A stretch of 64,000 nt of DNA from Phyllobacterium phragmitis (GTDB lineage Bacteria > Pseudomonadota > Alphaproteobacteria > Rhizobiales > Rhizobiaceae): NCBI RefSeq assembly GCF_002980495.1, contig NZ_PVBR01000014.1, positions 54,061 through 118,060 on the forward strand, given 5' to 3'. Shown piece after piece: positions 23,951 to 32,799 of the stretch (position 1 is the first letter of the stretch; each line of letters begins with the position of its first letter). The notes under the pieces are model-generated. The model was not told where the DNA came from and searched no databases. It saw only the letters and a list, made by a program, of their open reading frames with translations. A program made the translations under genes and the position numbers.

Positions 23951-24594
23951 TCCTAGGGCTGGACCCTTCACAGAAGACAGGATGGGCCTTCTACGACACA
24001 TCGGTAAACCTCTCGGCAATCAAGTCCGGGGTGCTAAAGATCAGCGCCGTCAAGGGTGAGTTCGAGGGGAATGCCGGGCAGCTAGGCAAGGCGCTCGCCA
24101 AACTCATTAAAGAGCATGGCAAGCCTGATTTTGCCGTTATCGAACAAGCTCCTCGGCGTCCGTACGGCGGTGACAAGCAGGATGACAAAAATACCGTCAA
24201 GTTCATGGGTGACGAGATGCCGGCTCAAGAGGGTGATGAGCAAGGCGGCAGTGGTCCCGGTCTGCAAGGGACGCTCTCCACAAACCAGATGGCCGCCGCA
24301 CTTTGCGCAATCCTTGGCGCTTACGGCATTCCATTCGAAACGATGACAGACAGCAAATGGCGGAAACACTCTTACGGATTTGGCAAGCGAGCCGGCTGGA
24401 CTAGACCAGACTGGAAGCGGCATGCGCGAGCCCAATGCGCTCAGGTTCGTATCACTGCTACCAATGACGATATGGCTGAAGCCTGTTGGATCGCCTTTGC
24501 TGGCAAATCCTGTGAAAAATTTCGCTGGATGGAAAACCAAGCCGCCGCAGGTTCTCAAGAATTTCGGATGATGAAGTCGGGGAGGGCAGCATGA
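23941..24594 (+). CDS. RuvC-like Holliday junction resolvase
   Basis: 217 residues. RNase H-fold acidic residues: D8 in ILGLDPSQKTGWA, E in FAVIEQAP (~67-73), and D's in NDDMAEACWIA near the end. The region ~75-100 is an acidic/Gly insertion. Resolves branched phage DNA before packaging. ATG 23941 is the first start consistent with the family, and the next gene overlaps by 4 bases. Confidence 0.85.
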   Translation: MPVILGLDPSQKTGWAFYDTSVNLSAIKSGVLKISAVKGEFEGNAGQLGKALAKLIKEHGKPDFAVIEQAPRRPYGGDKQDDKNTVKFMGDEMPAQEGDEQGGSGPGLQGTLSTNQMAAALCAILGAYGIPFETMTDSKWRKHSYGFGKRAGWTRPDWKRHARAQCAQVRITATNDDMAEACWIAFAGKSCEKFRWMENQAAAGSQEFRMMKSGRAA

Positions 24595-26414
24595 GGTTCG
24601 GTTCCGTCTGCTCAGGGATTGAAGCTGCATCCGCCGCGTGGGAACCGCTCGGTTGGCAGGCGGCTTTTTATTCGGAGATTGAGCCGTTCCCGTCCGCTGT
24701 CCTCCATGAGCACTATTCGAGTGGGCGCCCGCAATTCATGCCCGATCCAGAACAGCCCGGATTGCAGCCGAAGGACAGGAAGGCGCGGGCCGCGGCGATC
24801 AAAGCCGTGAAAAGTCTTCCAGAACGGGCCAATGGCGTTCCCAATCACGGCGACATGACGCAATTCGAGGAGTGGCCAGACCATGCAATTGACCTTCTTG
24901 TCGGAGGCACCCCATGCCAAACCTATTCAATCGCGGGCCTCCGAAAAGGACTGGATGACCCTCGTGGCGACCTCATGCTCACCTATGCTGCGATTGCTCG
25001 CCGATATCGGCCCCGATGGCTGGTCTGGGAGAACGTCTTCGGTGTCCTTTCGCACGATGGAGGACGAAGCTTTGCAAGCCTTCTGGGATTGCTCTCAGGG
25101 CGGCGCGTCGAAGTCCCGGCAGGAGGATGGAAGTCTTCGGGCATTGTCGAAGGCTACAGCGGCGCATACGGCCTCTCATGGCGCGTGCTTGACACTCAAT
25201 ATGTCAGAGTGGACGGCGCTTCCCGTGCACTTCCCCAAAGACGAAGGCGTGTGTTCGTTGTCGGACATTCTGGAGGCGACTGGAGACGTGCCGCAGCGGT
25301 TCTATTTGAGCGCGAAGGCTTGTCGGGGAATCCTGCGCCGCGCCATGAACCGGGGAAAAGAGATGCCCCGTCAGTTAGCACAGGCGCTCGAGGCAGTGGC
25401 GACTTCGAACTTGGAGGTGGGTTGAATGCCGTGCATGTCGATGAAGCAGCCCGCTGTGACACAGCGGGCTATGCTCAACGCCTAGATTGGGAGACAGAGA
25501 ACTTCGTAGCCCATGTGGCTCCAACGATGCGCGCCGGCGGCAATCAGACTGGAGGTGACCGCCCTTACGGGACAGATGTCGATACCTGCGATAGTTTGGT
25601 TGCGCATACTTTATTGGGCAAAGAGAACGATAGTCACGCCGCAGACATGGATACCTATGTCTCGCATAGCCTTCGGCCCGAAGGCTTCGACGCCAGTGAG
25701 GACGGAACTGGCCGCGGCACGCCGATCGTTCCCATTGCATGTTCAATCATGCCGCAGAACAGCGGCAAGGATTACAAGGCCCGGAAAGTCGATGTCGCGC
25801 AGCCAGTCATGGCAGGCGGACCCGTTGGAGGCAACCAGGGCGGTGATTACATTCTAGACCCGGTGGCCTTCTCATCTAAAGATCACGGCGCTGATGCTAG
25901 CGTCGGGGTATCGCCCACACTTCGTGCAATGGGGCACGGTGAAAGCCATCCTAACGCTGGGGGCCAGGTCGCCATAGCTTTTGATACGACACAGATCACC
26001 AGCAACGCAAATCGGAGTAATCCCAAGGAAGGTGATCCGTGCCATCCGCTGGCGTCTGGAGCTCACGCGCCTGCCATCGCCATTCAAGCAGGCGCGCTTC
26101 GTGAAAATCCAGCTAGCGGCCCCGATGGCGTTGGCGTTCAAGAGGGTATCGCCTACACGATAGAAGCGCGATCCGAAGTTCAGGCGATCCAAACGCAATG
26201 GGCCGTGCGCCGTTTGACGCCCGTTGAATGTGCCAGACTTCAAGGATTCCCGGACAATCATTGCAAAATTCCTTGGCGCGGCAAACCTGCAGAACAATGC
26301 CCAGACGGCCCGCAATACAAAGCATACGGCAACTCGATGTCTACAAATGTCATGCGCTGGCTTGGCGAACGGATCGAAGCCGTTGATCATATTCAATGGG
26401 AGTTCGCCGCATGA
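24591..26414 (+). CDS. C5-cytosine DNA methyltransferase
   Basis: 607 residues, long for the family. Motif I FGSVCSGIEAASAAW, IV GGTPCQTYS (catalytic Cys ~108), VI WENVFGVL, VIII QRRRRVFVV, IX RRLTPVECARLQGFPD and X YKAYGNSM are all present. Between VIII and IX lies a ~300-residue insertion with repeated motifs (PTMRAGGNQTG, PTLRAMGHGES, GGDYIL), as in other phage enzymes of this type. Methylates cytosine in phage DNA, probably against host restriction. Overlaps both neighbours by 4 bases. Confidence 0.92.
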   Translation: MRFGSVCSGIEAASAAWEPLGWQAAFYSEIEPFPSAVLHEHYSSGRPQFMPDPEQPGLQPKDRKARAAAIKAVKSLPERANGVPNHGDMTQFEEWPDHAIDLLVGGTPCQTYSIAGLRKGLDDPRGDLMLTYAAIARRYRPRWLVWENVFGVLSHDGGRSFASLLGLLSGRRVEVPAGGWKSSGIVEGYSGAYGLSWRVLDTQYVRVDGASRALPQRRRRVFVVGHSGGDWRRAAAVLFEREGLSGNPAPRHEPGKRDAPSVSTGARGSGDFELGGGLNAVHVDEAARCDTAGYAQRLDWETENFVAHVAPTMRAGGNQTGGDRPYGTDVDTCDSLVAHTLLGKENDSHAADMDTYVSHSLRPEGFDASEDGTGRGTPIVPIACSIMPQNSGKDYKARKVDVAQPVMAGGPVGGNQGGDYILDPVAFSSKDHGADASVGVSPTLRAMGHGESHPNAGGQVAIAFDTTQITSNANRSNPKEGDPCHPLASGAHAPAIAIQAGALRENPASGPDGVGVQEGIAYTIEARSEVQAIQTQWAVRRLTPVECARLQGFPDNHCKIPWRGKPAEQCPDGPQYKAYGNSMSTNVMRWLGERIEAVDHIQWEFAA

Positions 26415-27886
26415 GCGCCCACGCACCCGATATTCGCCCATCTCTTCCCGATGCCGTCGAGGCAGAACAGGCGCTTTTAGGCCAAATTCTACTTGACAAC
26501 GCCGCATACTGGCGTGTTGCCGGGTTCCTGAAACCCCAACATTTCAGCGAACCGCTCCATTCGCTGGTTTATGAGATGGCCGGGACGATGATTGCCGAGG
26601 GCCGGGCGGTCAACCCGATAACCATCAAGCAGTATCTTCCGGCATCTCAGCAAATCGGCGATAGTGATCTATCGATAGCGCAATACATGGCTCGCCTTGC
26701 GACGGAGGCCGTCGGCTCATTCAGCGTCTATGACTATGGGCGCGCCATTCTGGAGATATGGGCGCGCTGTCAGCTTGTTTCGCTGTCTCAGGACCTCGAT
26801 ACGCTGTCACGGACGATGCCGGCGGATATGTCGCCGTCCAAGCTCATAGCAGAGCACACCGGGCATCTCGTCACGATCTCCAATGAGATCAGCGAAGGCG
26901 TGAAAGCCGTTACCATGGCCGATGCCGTTGGAACCGCCGTCCAGTCGATCGATGATGCATACAAATTCAAGAAGCCTTCCGGCATCTCGACGGGCATCGC
27001 TTCAGTCGATCAGCTTACAGGACCGTGGGAGTCTGGGCAGCAGATCATCATCGGCGGAGGCACAAAGCAGGGCAAAACCGCATTGGCGCTGCAATGCTCG
27101 GTTGGCTTGGCCGCTCATGGAACGGTCTGGATATACTCCGGCGAAATGTCCGTGAAGCAGTTGGCTATGCGAGAGATATCCAGACGAACAGGCATTCCGG
27201 TCTGGAGGCAAAAGGAAGGCCGGATATCACAAGCCGAATGGGAAAAGCTCCTACAGGTCAAGGATGAGGTAGAAAATCTTCCCATCTTGATCGAAAAGCG
27301 CCGCCTTACGTTGGAACAAATCCATCAGGTCGGTCGTGAAATCAAGATGGAACGTGGCCTCGCGGCTATGGTCATAGATCACGTCGGGCTCATGGCATGG
27401 GGCAGAGATGATGCGCGAAGGGAAGAGGCAGCACTCTCGGCAAAGGCAACCCAAGGGTTGAAAGAAATCTATGAAGACCTTGGCGTTCCAGGCATTTCCC
27501 TTGTCCAGTTGAAGAAGAACACTTTCGTTCAAAATTCATATGGAACTGCGAGGAAATCATTCGAGGCTCAATTGAGGGCCGCGGCGTACAACCGGCCAAA
27601 ATACACCGATCTGATGGGCGCGGTCGAACGCGATGCTGATCACGTCCTTATCCCATTTAATGCGCGGCCAATCATCGCTGGACTGGAGCCCGAGGAAGGC
27701 GGCGACGACTATTTGCTTTGGGAAACCAGAATGCAGGAACACGAGAAGAAAGCGGAAATTATCTTGGCATTGTCGAGAGAGCATACGTTCCCCCAGCGCC
27801 GTGAAGTCGAATGGCATGGCGAGACAACCAGTTTCGGGCCGGCGTTCGTCGGACGGCAGGAATCGCTATTGCCGGAGGGCTTTTGA
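26411..27886 (+). CDS. Replicative DnaB-type helicase
   Basis: 491 residues. The N-terminal DnaB domain (LPDAVEAEQALLGQILLDNA) is followed by a linker and a RecA-type core with Walker A GGTKQGKTAL (~residue 217), MSVKQLAMRE, Walker B MVIDHVGLM, and the H4-type signature region QLKKNTF. Unwinds the fork as a hexamer. ATG 26411 overlaps the methyltransferase stop. Together with the DnaA domain-IV protein it indicates theta-type initiation. Confidence 0.92.
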   Translation: MSAHAPDIRPSLPDAVEAEQALLGQILLDNAAYWRVAGFLKPQHFSEPLHSLVYEMAGTMIAEGRAVNPITIKQYLPASQQIGDSDLSIAQYMARLATEAVGSFSVYDYGRAILEIWARCQLVSLSQDLDTLSRTMPADMSPSKLIAEHTGHLVTISNEISEGVKAVTMADAVGTAVQSIDDAYKFKKPSGISTGIASVDQLTGPWESGQQIIIGGGTKQGKTALALQCSVGLAAHGTVWIYSGEMSVKQLAMREISRRTGIPVWRQKEGRISQAEWEKLLQVKDEVENLPILIEKRRLTLEQIHQVGREIKMERGLAAMVIDHVGLMAWGRDDARREEAALSAKATQGLKEIYEDLGVPGISLVQLKKNTFVQNSYGTARKSFEAQLRAAAYNRPKYTDLMGAVERDADHVLIPFNARPIIAGLEPEEGGDDYLLWETRMQEHEKKAEIILALSREHTFPQRREVEWHGETTSFGPAFVGRQESLLPEGF

Positions 27887-27887
27887 T

Positions 27888-28196
27888 TTGAACAAGTTTT
27901 CTGGCTACATCATCGAAACCCCAATGGGCTACCGCGCCATGCTCAGGTTTGCCCATGAAGCTCGTCCGGCGCCATTGCTCGGCCCGGGCGGCAATCCCAT
28001 CGTATTCCCGACAAAGTGCGAGGCCTGGGAGTCCGTCACCAAAAACCTGCTCGCCTACTTCAATTCGCCTATGCGCCGCGACGGCGTGACGATTTCCGCG
28101 GCAACTTCGGCGGCAGATGCATTGTTCCCAAGCCTCATTCGGCAGAAAGGCGCCAGCCGTACAACGCATGTCGAGCGGCGGAGGGCGAAGGCATGA
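27888..28196 (+). CDS. Small phage protein, TTG start
   Basis: 102 residues (NKFSGYIIETPMGYRAMLRF...). GGAGGG lies ~10 bases before TTG 27888, which directly follows the helicase stop. A strand-rich N-terminal half is followed by a helix and basic tail. The next gene overlaps its stop. No family recognised. Confidence 0.65.
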   Translation: MNKFSGYIIETPMGYRAMLRFAHEARPAPLLGPGGNPIVFPTKCEAWESVTKNLLAYFNSPMRRDGVTISAATSAADALFPSLIRQKGASRTTHVERRRAKA

Positions 28197-29104
28197 GCAA
28201 TCCTTACCTCATCACCGGCCCAGCGCTGATTTCGTTCTCCGGCGGTCGCACCTCGGCTTACATGCTGCACGAGATCCTACGCGCCCATGACGGAAAGCTG
28301 CCGGACGACGTGATCGTCGCCTTTGCCAATACAGGCAAGGAACGCGAGGAAACGCTCCGGTTCGTCCACGAATGCGGTAGCCGATGGAATGTCAAAATTC
28401 ATTGGCTGGAATACCGCGCCGATGAAGTTGGATTCGAACTGGTCGGCTTCAACAGTGCTTCGCGAAACGGTGAACCATTTCGGGCGCTGATAGACAAAAA
28501 GGGTTACCTGCCAAACGCGGTCACTCGATTTTGCACCAGCGAACTGAAAGTGCGCCCGATGAAGAAATATTGCCTATCCTTGGGCTGGATGCATTGGAAG
28601 AACGTTATTGGGCTTCGGTACGATGAAGGGCACCGAGTACTCAAGCAGCTTGCCAGCAATGAGGCCAAAAAAGAACGGTGGCTATCTGTCATGCCGTTGG
28701 CGTCCGCAAAGGCGAAAGCTACCAAGCGCGATGTGATGTCCTTTTGGCTGGGGAAAAACGCAGACCCGATAAATCTCACCGCACCGTTGCCTCAAGGATT
28801 TGATCTTGGATTGCGCGACTATGAGGGGAATTGCGACCTTTGCATGCTGAAATCTCGCGGAGCGCTCAAGAGGCTGATGCGAGATAACCCAGGCATTGCA
28901 GATTGGTGGAAAGATCGTGAAGCCTCCATCACGATGAAGAGCAAAAGGGCGACGCCAGCAGGTAAGCGGTTCGTTACGGAATATTCATACGCCGATCTGG
29001 AGCGTGAAGTCACGACGCAACCCTACGTTCCAGGCCTTCTTCTCGATGATGAAGAATACGATGTCGAGTGCGGCCTTCATTGCGCGGCGGAGGCAGCAGC
29101 ATGA
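28193..29104 (+). CDS. PAPS reductase-like/adenine-nucleotide alpha-hydrolase protein
   Basis: 303 residues. PP-loop SFSGGRTSAYML (~16-27) and NTGKEREETLRF are typical of PAPS reductase/DndC-like phage enzymes; conserved FCTSELKVRPM and a CDLCMLKS cysteine cluster follow, the latter able to hold an iron-sulfur or zinc site. Phage relatives are widespread and may modify DNA or take sulfur from host pools; that role is not established. It lies among DNA modification and replication genes, in line with a nucleic-acid role. Confidence 0.85.
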   Translation: MSNPYLITGPALISFSGGRTSAYMLHEILRAHDGKLPDDVIVAFANTGKEREETLRFVHECGSRWNVKIHWLEYRADEVGFELVGFNSASRNGEPFRALIDKKGYLPNAVTRFCTSELKVRPMKKYCLSLGWMHWKNVIGLRYDEGHRVLKQLASNEAKKERWLSVMPLASAKAKATKRDVMSFWLGKNADPINLTAPLPQGFDLGLRDYEGNCDLCMLKSRGALKRLMRDNPGIADWWKDREASITMKSKRATPAGKRFVTEYSYADLEREVTTQPYVPGLLLDDEEYDVECGLHCAAEAAA

Positions 29105-29313
29105 CCCCGATGTACTTCTGCTACGAACGCGAAGACAACGGCCAATGGACGCCGGTTGTCTACCGCACCAACTTTGGCGAGCCGAAGATATGGCCCCCAG
29201 ACCGCGAACGCACGGAACTGGTGGAAGGGCCGGATGAATGCATCGGCCCAGACCGGGAACCTCAATTCGGTGCATTGAAGGCGCGGTTCACACCACCGCG
29301 AGGTGATGAATGA
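29101..29313 (+). CDS. Small phage protein, unknown
   Basis: 70 residues (MTPMYFCYEREDNGQWTPVV...). Resembles small phage proteins with a W-P-V-Y beta hairpin and a Pro-rich tail. ATGA overlaps on both sides. No function recognised. Confidence 0.7.
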   Translation: MTPMYFCYEREDNGQWTPVVYRTNFGEPKIWPPDRERTELVEGPDECIGPDREPQFGALKARFTPPRGDE

Positions 29314-29600
29314 CAGATCGAATTCATTGCTGTGTGCCATTTTGCAAGCGCACCCGGCATAACCGGGAAGGCTTTAGCGAGTGGATATGTGCCGTGCATT
29401 GGCCGCCGGTATCCAAAACACTCAAGAGACGCCGCACACGGCTCGACAGGCGTTATCGCAAACTGTTCGGCAGCAATCCATTCTGGGCATACAAAGGCGG
29501 CTCACCGGAGCGCCTTGGGGCAGTGAGGCTCGATAGGCTTTGCAGTAAGGCATGGACGGCTTGCAAGAGACAGGCGATCGAAAGGGCGATGGGGCTATGA
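29310..29600 (+). CDS. Zinc-binding small phage protein
   Basis: 96 residues. CCVPFC...CAVHW at the N-terminus (HCCVPFCKRTRHN to SEWICAVHW) forms a probable zinc site (C/C/C/H), followed by a very basic helix (KTLKRRRTRLDRRYRK). A typical DNA- or RNA-binding design. Recurrent in rhizobial phages, function unknown. Coupled by ATGA. Confidence 0.75.
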   Translation: MTDRIHCCVPFCKRTRHNREGFSEWICAVHWPPVSKTLKRRRTRLDRRYRKLFGSNPFWAYKGGSPERLGAVRLDRLCSKAWTACKRQAIERAMGL

Positions 29601-30043
29601 TCGATCCACGCGTTCAAGACCTATGCGACGAATTCGAAATCCGGATTGTAGATCGTCACCGCTATCCGAGCGTTGGCGAGACAAGGGCTGTGGAGACCTT
29701 GCGCCTCATCATCGAGCGATGGGGCATTGATCATGCGCGGCTGGTCATGAGCACATTGGCGGAAACCGCCAACAACCGCATCTGCCTCGATGAAGTCGGG
29801 TTTTGGATGACCTCGGATATGGTCAGGGTCGGACGTCGCATAATCGAAGAACGAGCCAGCGATTGGCTGGCGACATGGGATGCTATCCCCGTCGGTGAAT
29901 TGCAGTTCATCACCCAAGATTTGCGAGGCTTCGTAAAGCAGCGTGGCGCGTTAGGAGGCATGGTCTACGAACGCCTATACAGACGGTTCGGGCCGTTTGC
30001 TGATCAGCCCGATCTGCTCGACGATAGAAGGAGAATGGCGTGA
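29597..30043 (+). CDS. Conserved phage protein, unknown
   Basis: 148 residues (MIDPRVQDLCDEFEIRIVDR...). Alpha-helical with conserved blocks GETRAVETLRLIIERWG and LVMSTLAETANNRICLDEVG, seen in several phage replication operons. Function unknown. ATG 29597 overlaps the previous stop. Confidence 0.75.
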   Translation: MIDPRVQDLCDEFEIRIVDRHRYPSVGETRAVETLRLIIERWGIDHARLVMSTLAETANNRICLDEVGFWMTSDMVRVGRRIIEERASDWLATWDAIPVGELQFITQDLRGFVKQRGALGGMVYERLYRRFGPFADQPDLLDDRRRMA

Positions 30044-30807
30044 CATATCAGTCAGATAGCAGTACGGTTATGATGGATCGGAAAGGTGCTCTCGCGCCGC
30101 TGCCGATCCTAACTACGAATGATGACTGGAGCATCGGCATGCCTGAAAGTTCAATACGCCGTTCAAGCGGTCCCGGCAACTTTATCGATCTGACAGGAAA
30201 GCGATTTGGGCACCTTGAAGTGATGCAAAGGTCTGAGAATTCAGAAAAGGGCGCTACCCGTTGGCTTTGCCAGTGCGATTGCGGCAACGAGAAAGTTGTG
30301 TTCGCGGCCAATTTAGGGCGCAGCAACACGACATCATGCGGTTGCGCGCGGAGAAAGATATCTTCGGATCGCTCCAAAACCCACGGTATGCGGAAGTCGC
30401 CGGAATATAGATGCTGGGCCGGCATGCTTACGCGCTGCACCAATCCGAATGACAAGAGTTTCCTTCGCTACGGCGCTCGCGGCATTACAGTTTGTGATCG
30501 GTGGCGAAACTCATTTGAAGCCTTCTTTTCCGATGTTGGGCCTAAGCCATCACTCTTCCACACTATCGACCGTTGGCCTGATTGTCGCGGCAATTATGAG
30601 CCCGGAAACGTTCGTTGGGCGACCGATGCCGAGCAGCGTCGCAATAAGAGCAACAACGTCTTTGTCGAGATCGGGGGCGAGAGGCTTTGTTTGTCTGACG
30701 CTTGCCGCAAGTTTGGAGTGAAGCGACTGACTGCACGGAGCAGGCTATTCGATTTGGGCTGGACGCCAGAAGAGGCATTTGGCCTGCGTGAGAGGGGGTG
30801 CCCATGA
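30040..30807 (+). CDS. HNH/AP2-type endonuclease-like protein
   Basis: 255 residues, GTG start overlapping the previous stop. Contains the DLTGKRFGHLEVM domain, a WLCQCDCG...TTSCGCARR zinc-ribbon, and the THGMRKSPEYRCWAGMLTRC...GITVCDRW...PSLFHTIDR...GNYEPGNVRWAT block typical of phage HNH homing-type proteins, with probable metal residues in HTIDR and N..NxRW. May nick DNA. Possibly a selfish insertion in the operon, though it is well coupled. Confidence 0.85.
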   Translation: MTYQSDSSTVMMDRKGALAPLPILTTNDDWSIGMPESSIRRSSGPGNFIDLTGKRFGHLEVMQRSENSEKGATRWLCQCDCGNEKVVFAANLGRSNTTSCGCARRKISSDRSKTHGMRKSPEYRCWAGMLTRCTNPNDKSFLRYGARGITVCDRWRNSFEAFFSDVGPKPSLFHTIDRWPDCRGNYEPGNVRWATDAEQRRNKSNNVFVEIGGERLCLSDACRKFGVKRLTARSRLFDLGWTPEEAFGLRERGCP

Positions 30808-31523
30808 ACATCGGCGAAATCGCAGAGCGCTTCATCAGAGCGGCCGAGGTCGAGCGCGCCAGCCACGAACATGTCGGGCCAGCCCCGCTGCGTGCTCAGC
30901 AACTTCCCTATGTGCATGATCACGTCGACAAGAACGGATGGGGCAAGTCCCCATTGATGCGCGTCGTCAAGAAGGGGCGATTGATCCAAGGCGACTGGCT
31001 TGAAGTTGGCGAAGATCCATTGGCGGAGGAACGCAAGGCGTTCTGGGAGCGACTTGGCCTCATGCCCACCTCCGAGGAACTGTCCCAACTGGAAGGCCTC
31101 TATGACATGCTTATAAAGGTCGATGATCATGGCGAGCGCCGCGCTCTCCTTGCGTGGGCTCGAGCTAAGGTCGGAGGAAAGGCTTTTCGGCGCTGGTGCT
31201 TCCAGGTCGAAGGCATCCACCCGGAGACCGGTCGACGCCGGAAAGATCGCGCCCTTGCCAAGATTTCAACCGCGTTGGCCCGCAGCGATATCCAGAATAG
31301 CAAAACCGACTGTTCGACCCTGTTGCCATGTGACCATGAAATCAGCGATATTTTGGATACAGTCGAGGAAGACGCGGGCCGCAGAGAGGGCCTAAATAAT
31401 TGGGCCGCAGACGATGCGTTTTCATCCTTCATTGCCGAACAGAAGCATGACTTTTCATGGGCGCAAAAGCGCAATGAGATGAGACGGCGCCAGCGTGAGA
31501 AGAAGCGGCAGCAGGCAGCATGA
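30804..31523 (+). CDS. DUF6362-like phage protein
   Basis: 239 residues. The centre (LLAWARAKVGGKAFRRWCFQ then VEGIHPETGRRRKDRALAKI) matches a helical block found in DUF6362-type phage proteins upstream of terminase genes; the C-terminal ~60 residues are a basic coiled region (RRRQREKKRQQAA). Possibly a late-gene regulator, because of its place and the helix-turn-helix-like core; inference only. Confidence 0.7.
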   Translation: MNIGEIAERFIRAAEVERASHEHVGPAPLRAQQLPYVHDHVDKNGWGKSPLMRVVKKGRLIQGDWLEVGEDPLAEERKAFWERLGLMPTSEELSQLEGLYDMLIKVDDHGERRALLAWARAKVGGKAFRRWCFQVEGIHPETGRRRKDRALAKISTALARSDIQNSKTDCSTLLPCDHEISDILDTVEEDAGRREGLNNWAADDAFSSFIAEQKHDFSWAQKRNEMRRRQREKKRQQAA

Positions 31524-31714
31524 GCATTGCTCTGGCGATCTTGGGTGTGTGTCTTATGGTTTCCGGGGCGGTCATCGCAACAATTGCATTTGTGGAATCG
31601 CCTAAAGACGTAACGCCTAGGGAAGACCTAAAAGGCATTGCTTACATGTTGGGCGGGATCGTAATCGCCACCGTTGGCGCGCTTGTTTTTGTCTACGCGC
31701 ATCAGTCGGCATAG
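31520..31714 (+). CDS. Two-helix membrane protein
   Basis: 64 residues with two transmembrane helices (LAILGVCLMVSGAVIATIAF and YMLGGIVIATVGALVFVYAH) joined by a short charged loop. Start overlaps the previous stop (ATGA). It is the last gene of the rightward early operon. The fold could suit a holin, but the place is unusual for one; the role is not known. Confidence 0.65.
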   Translation: MSIALAILGVCLMVSGAVIATIAFVESPKDVTPREDLKGIAYMLGGIVIATVGALVFVYAHQSA

Positions 31715-32101
31715 AAATACCAGGGGAAGCCGCTGCGCCCCGACCTTTGACAGCGCTGGATACGCAACCAGCGCCAGCGGCCAAGCCGGGAGGGTAGCCT
31801 GGCACCAATTCGAGGCAATGCCTCACGAGATAAACCCCCGAGCGAAAAGTACGTTGGGCGGGATGGGCAATACGGCTCATCCCGCCTGCGATCGGCGGAA
31901 GAAATCAGGACGGCGACAGCGCAAGTCGGGACAGGCAGCTATTGCGAGCAAGGGCCTTGTCCAATCGGTTAAAAGGATGGGAAAATCCCGCGTAGACATC
32001 CAGCCGTTATGCGGCCCGATTACGGTCCGTTCCTGAGCAATATGCATAAAATGCACAGTGCCTTCAGTTGTTGCAAAAGGCGCAACAACTCACGCCACCC
32101 A
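31715..32101. other. Non-coding gap with a strong 12-bp hairpin
   Basis: No convincing gene. A stem GGCGGGATGGGC/GCTCATCCCGCC (31857-31868 and 31875-31886, one G-T pair) closes a 6-base loop AATACG, with no T tract behind it. A palindromic GAGGCAATGCCTC lies at 31812-31824. A very basic 57-codon frame from 31863 overlaps the hairpin but lacks support. A structured leader or small RNA is possible. Confidence 0.45.
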
Positions 32102-32135
32102 AGCCAGAGCATCGGTCGCCGGTCTCTGGCTTTTT
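32102..32135 (+). terminator. Rho-independent terminator of the early rightward operon
   Basis: AGCCAGAG (32102-32109) and CTCTGGCT (32124-32131) form a stem around a 14-base loop, followed by TTTT. It ends plus-strand transcription about 390 bases after the last early gene and overlaps the 3' end of the convergent minus-strand gene. Confidence 0.8.
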
Positions 32136-32607
32136 AAGGCTCATTGCGGATTGTCCATCGGATGCGGCTTACCGATCCGACAGCCACCCCCAACTGCTTG
32201 GCGATTTCTGAGTCCGGCAGCTTTGAAAATACCAATTCGGCGACCTTCGGCGCACGCCACCAACCGGCGGTGCGCTTGGTCTCCGCAACACGACCAACCA
32301 TGGGCAGCGGCAGCACCGCACCTGAGGCTAGGGAGACATCAATTCTATCTAGGCGCACGTCCACGCGCTCTACGAGCTTTCGCACAAGACCTGTGATCTC
32401 GGCGCTTATCCTTGCTTCGGCCACAGTGTCTGTCTCGTGTGACCGCCGCTGGCGGGCAGCTTCGCGATAATCCGAAAATCCGGTCAGTTTCTCAACGAGC
32501 GCCACCACGGACGACTCAAGCTCGGGCGCGCGAAATCTGCCGGAGGGGCACGTTCCCGGTCCGTATCGCGCATCGAGTGCGGTGACGGTACAAGACCACG
32601 CGATCAT
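32134..32607 (-). CDS. Possible serine-recombinase C-terminal-like fragment with helix-turn-helix
   Basis: 157 residues. The middle (ELESSVVALVEKLTGFSDYR ... LVRKLVERVDVRLDRIDVSL) resembles the coiled-coil/zinc-ribbon end of large serine recombinases, and the last 35 residues (LPDSEIAKQLGVAVGSVSRI) are a resolvase-like helix-turn-helix. There is no catalytic serine domain, so it is either a decayed remnant or a DNA-binding protein derived from one. ATG 32607 overlaps the upstream small gene (ATGA). Its place, divergent from terminase, would suit a late regulator. Family assignment is uncertain. Confidence 0.5.
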   Translation of the reverse strand: MIAWSCTVTALDARYGPGTCPSGRFRAPELESSVVALVEKLTGFSDYREAARQRRSHETDTVAEARISAEITGLVRKLVERVDVRLDRIDVSLASGAVLPLPMVGRVAETKRTAGWWRAPKVAELVFSKLPDSEIAKQLGVAVGSVSRIRWTIRNEP

Positions 32608-32759
32608 TTTTCTTTCGCCGGTGGGGTAGGTTCGGGGGTATCGGAGTTCGCTGGGGCGTCGTTAGGCCGTTTGAATGCATCGGCAAGTCTGGATACGTCG
32701 AAAGTCTTTTGCTCGATCGAATCTTTCGGCAATGGGCGCTTCTCAGTTTCATTCGCCAT
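32604..32759 (-). CDS. 51-residue acidic/Pro-rich protein
   Basis: MANETEKRPLPKDSIEQKTF... then a DVSRLADAFKRPND helix and a Pro-rich tail. Its stop overlaps the next ATG (ATGA), making a two-gene minus-strand unit whose start is 40 bases from the divergent terminase gene. Probably disordered. No family recognised. Confidence 0.55.
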   Translation of the reverse strand: MANETEKRPLPKDSIEQKTFDVSRLADAFKRPNDAPANSDTPEPTPPAKEK

Positions 32760-32799
32760 TAGGGCCTCCCAAGTTGAAAAGAATCATAGGTAATCAATC

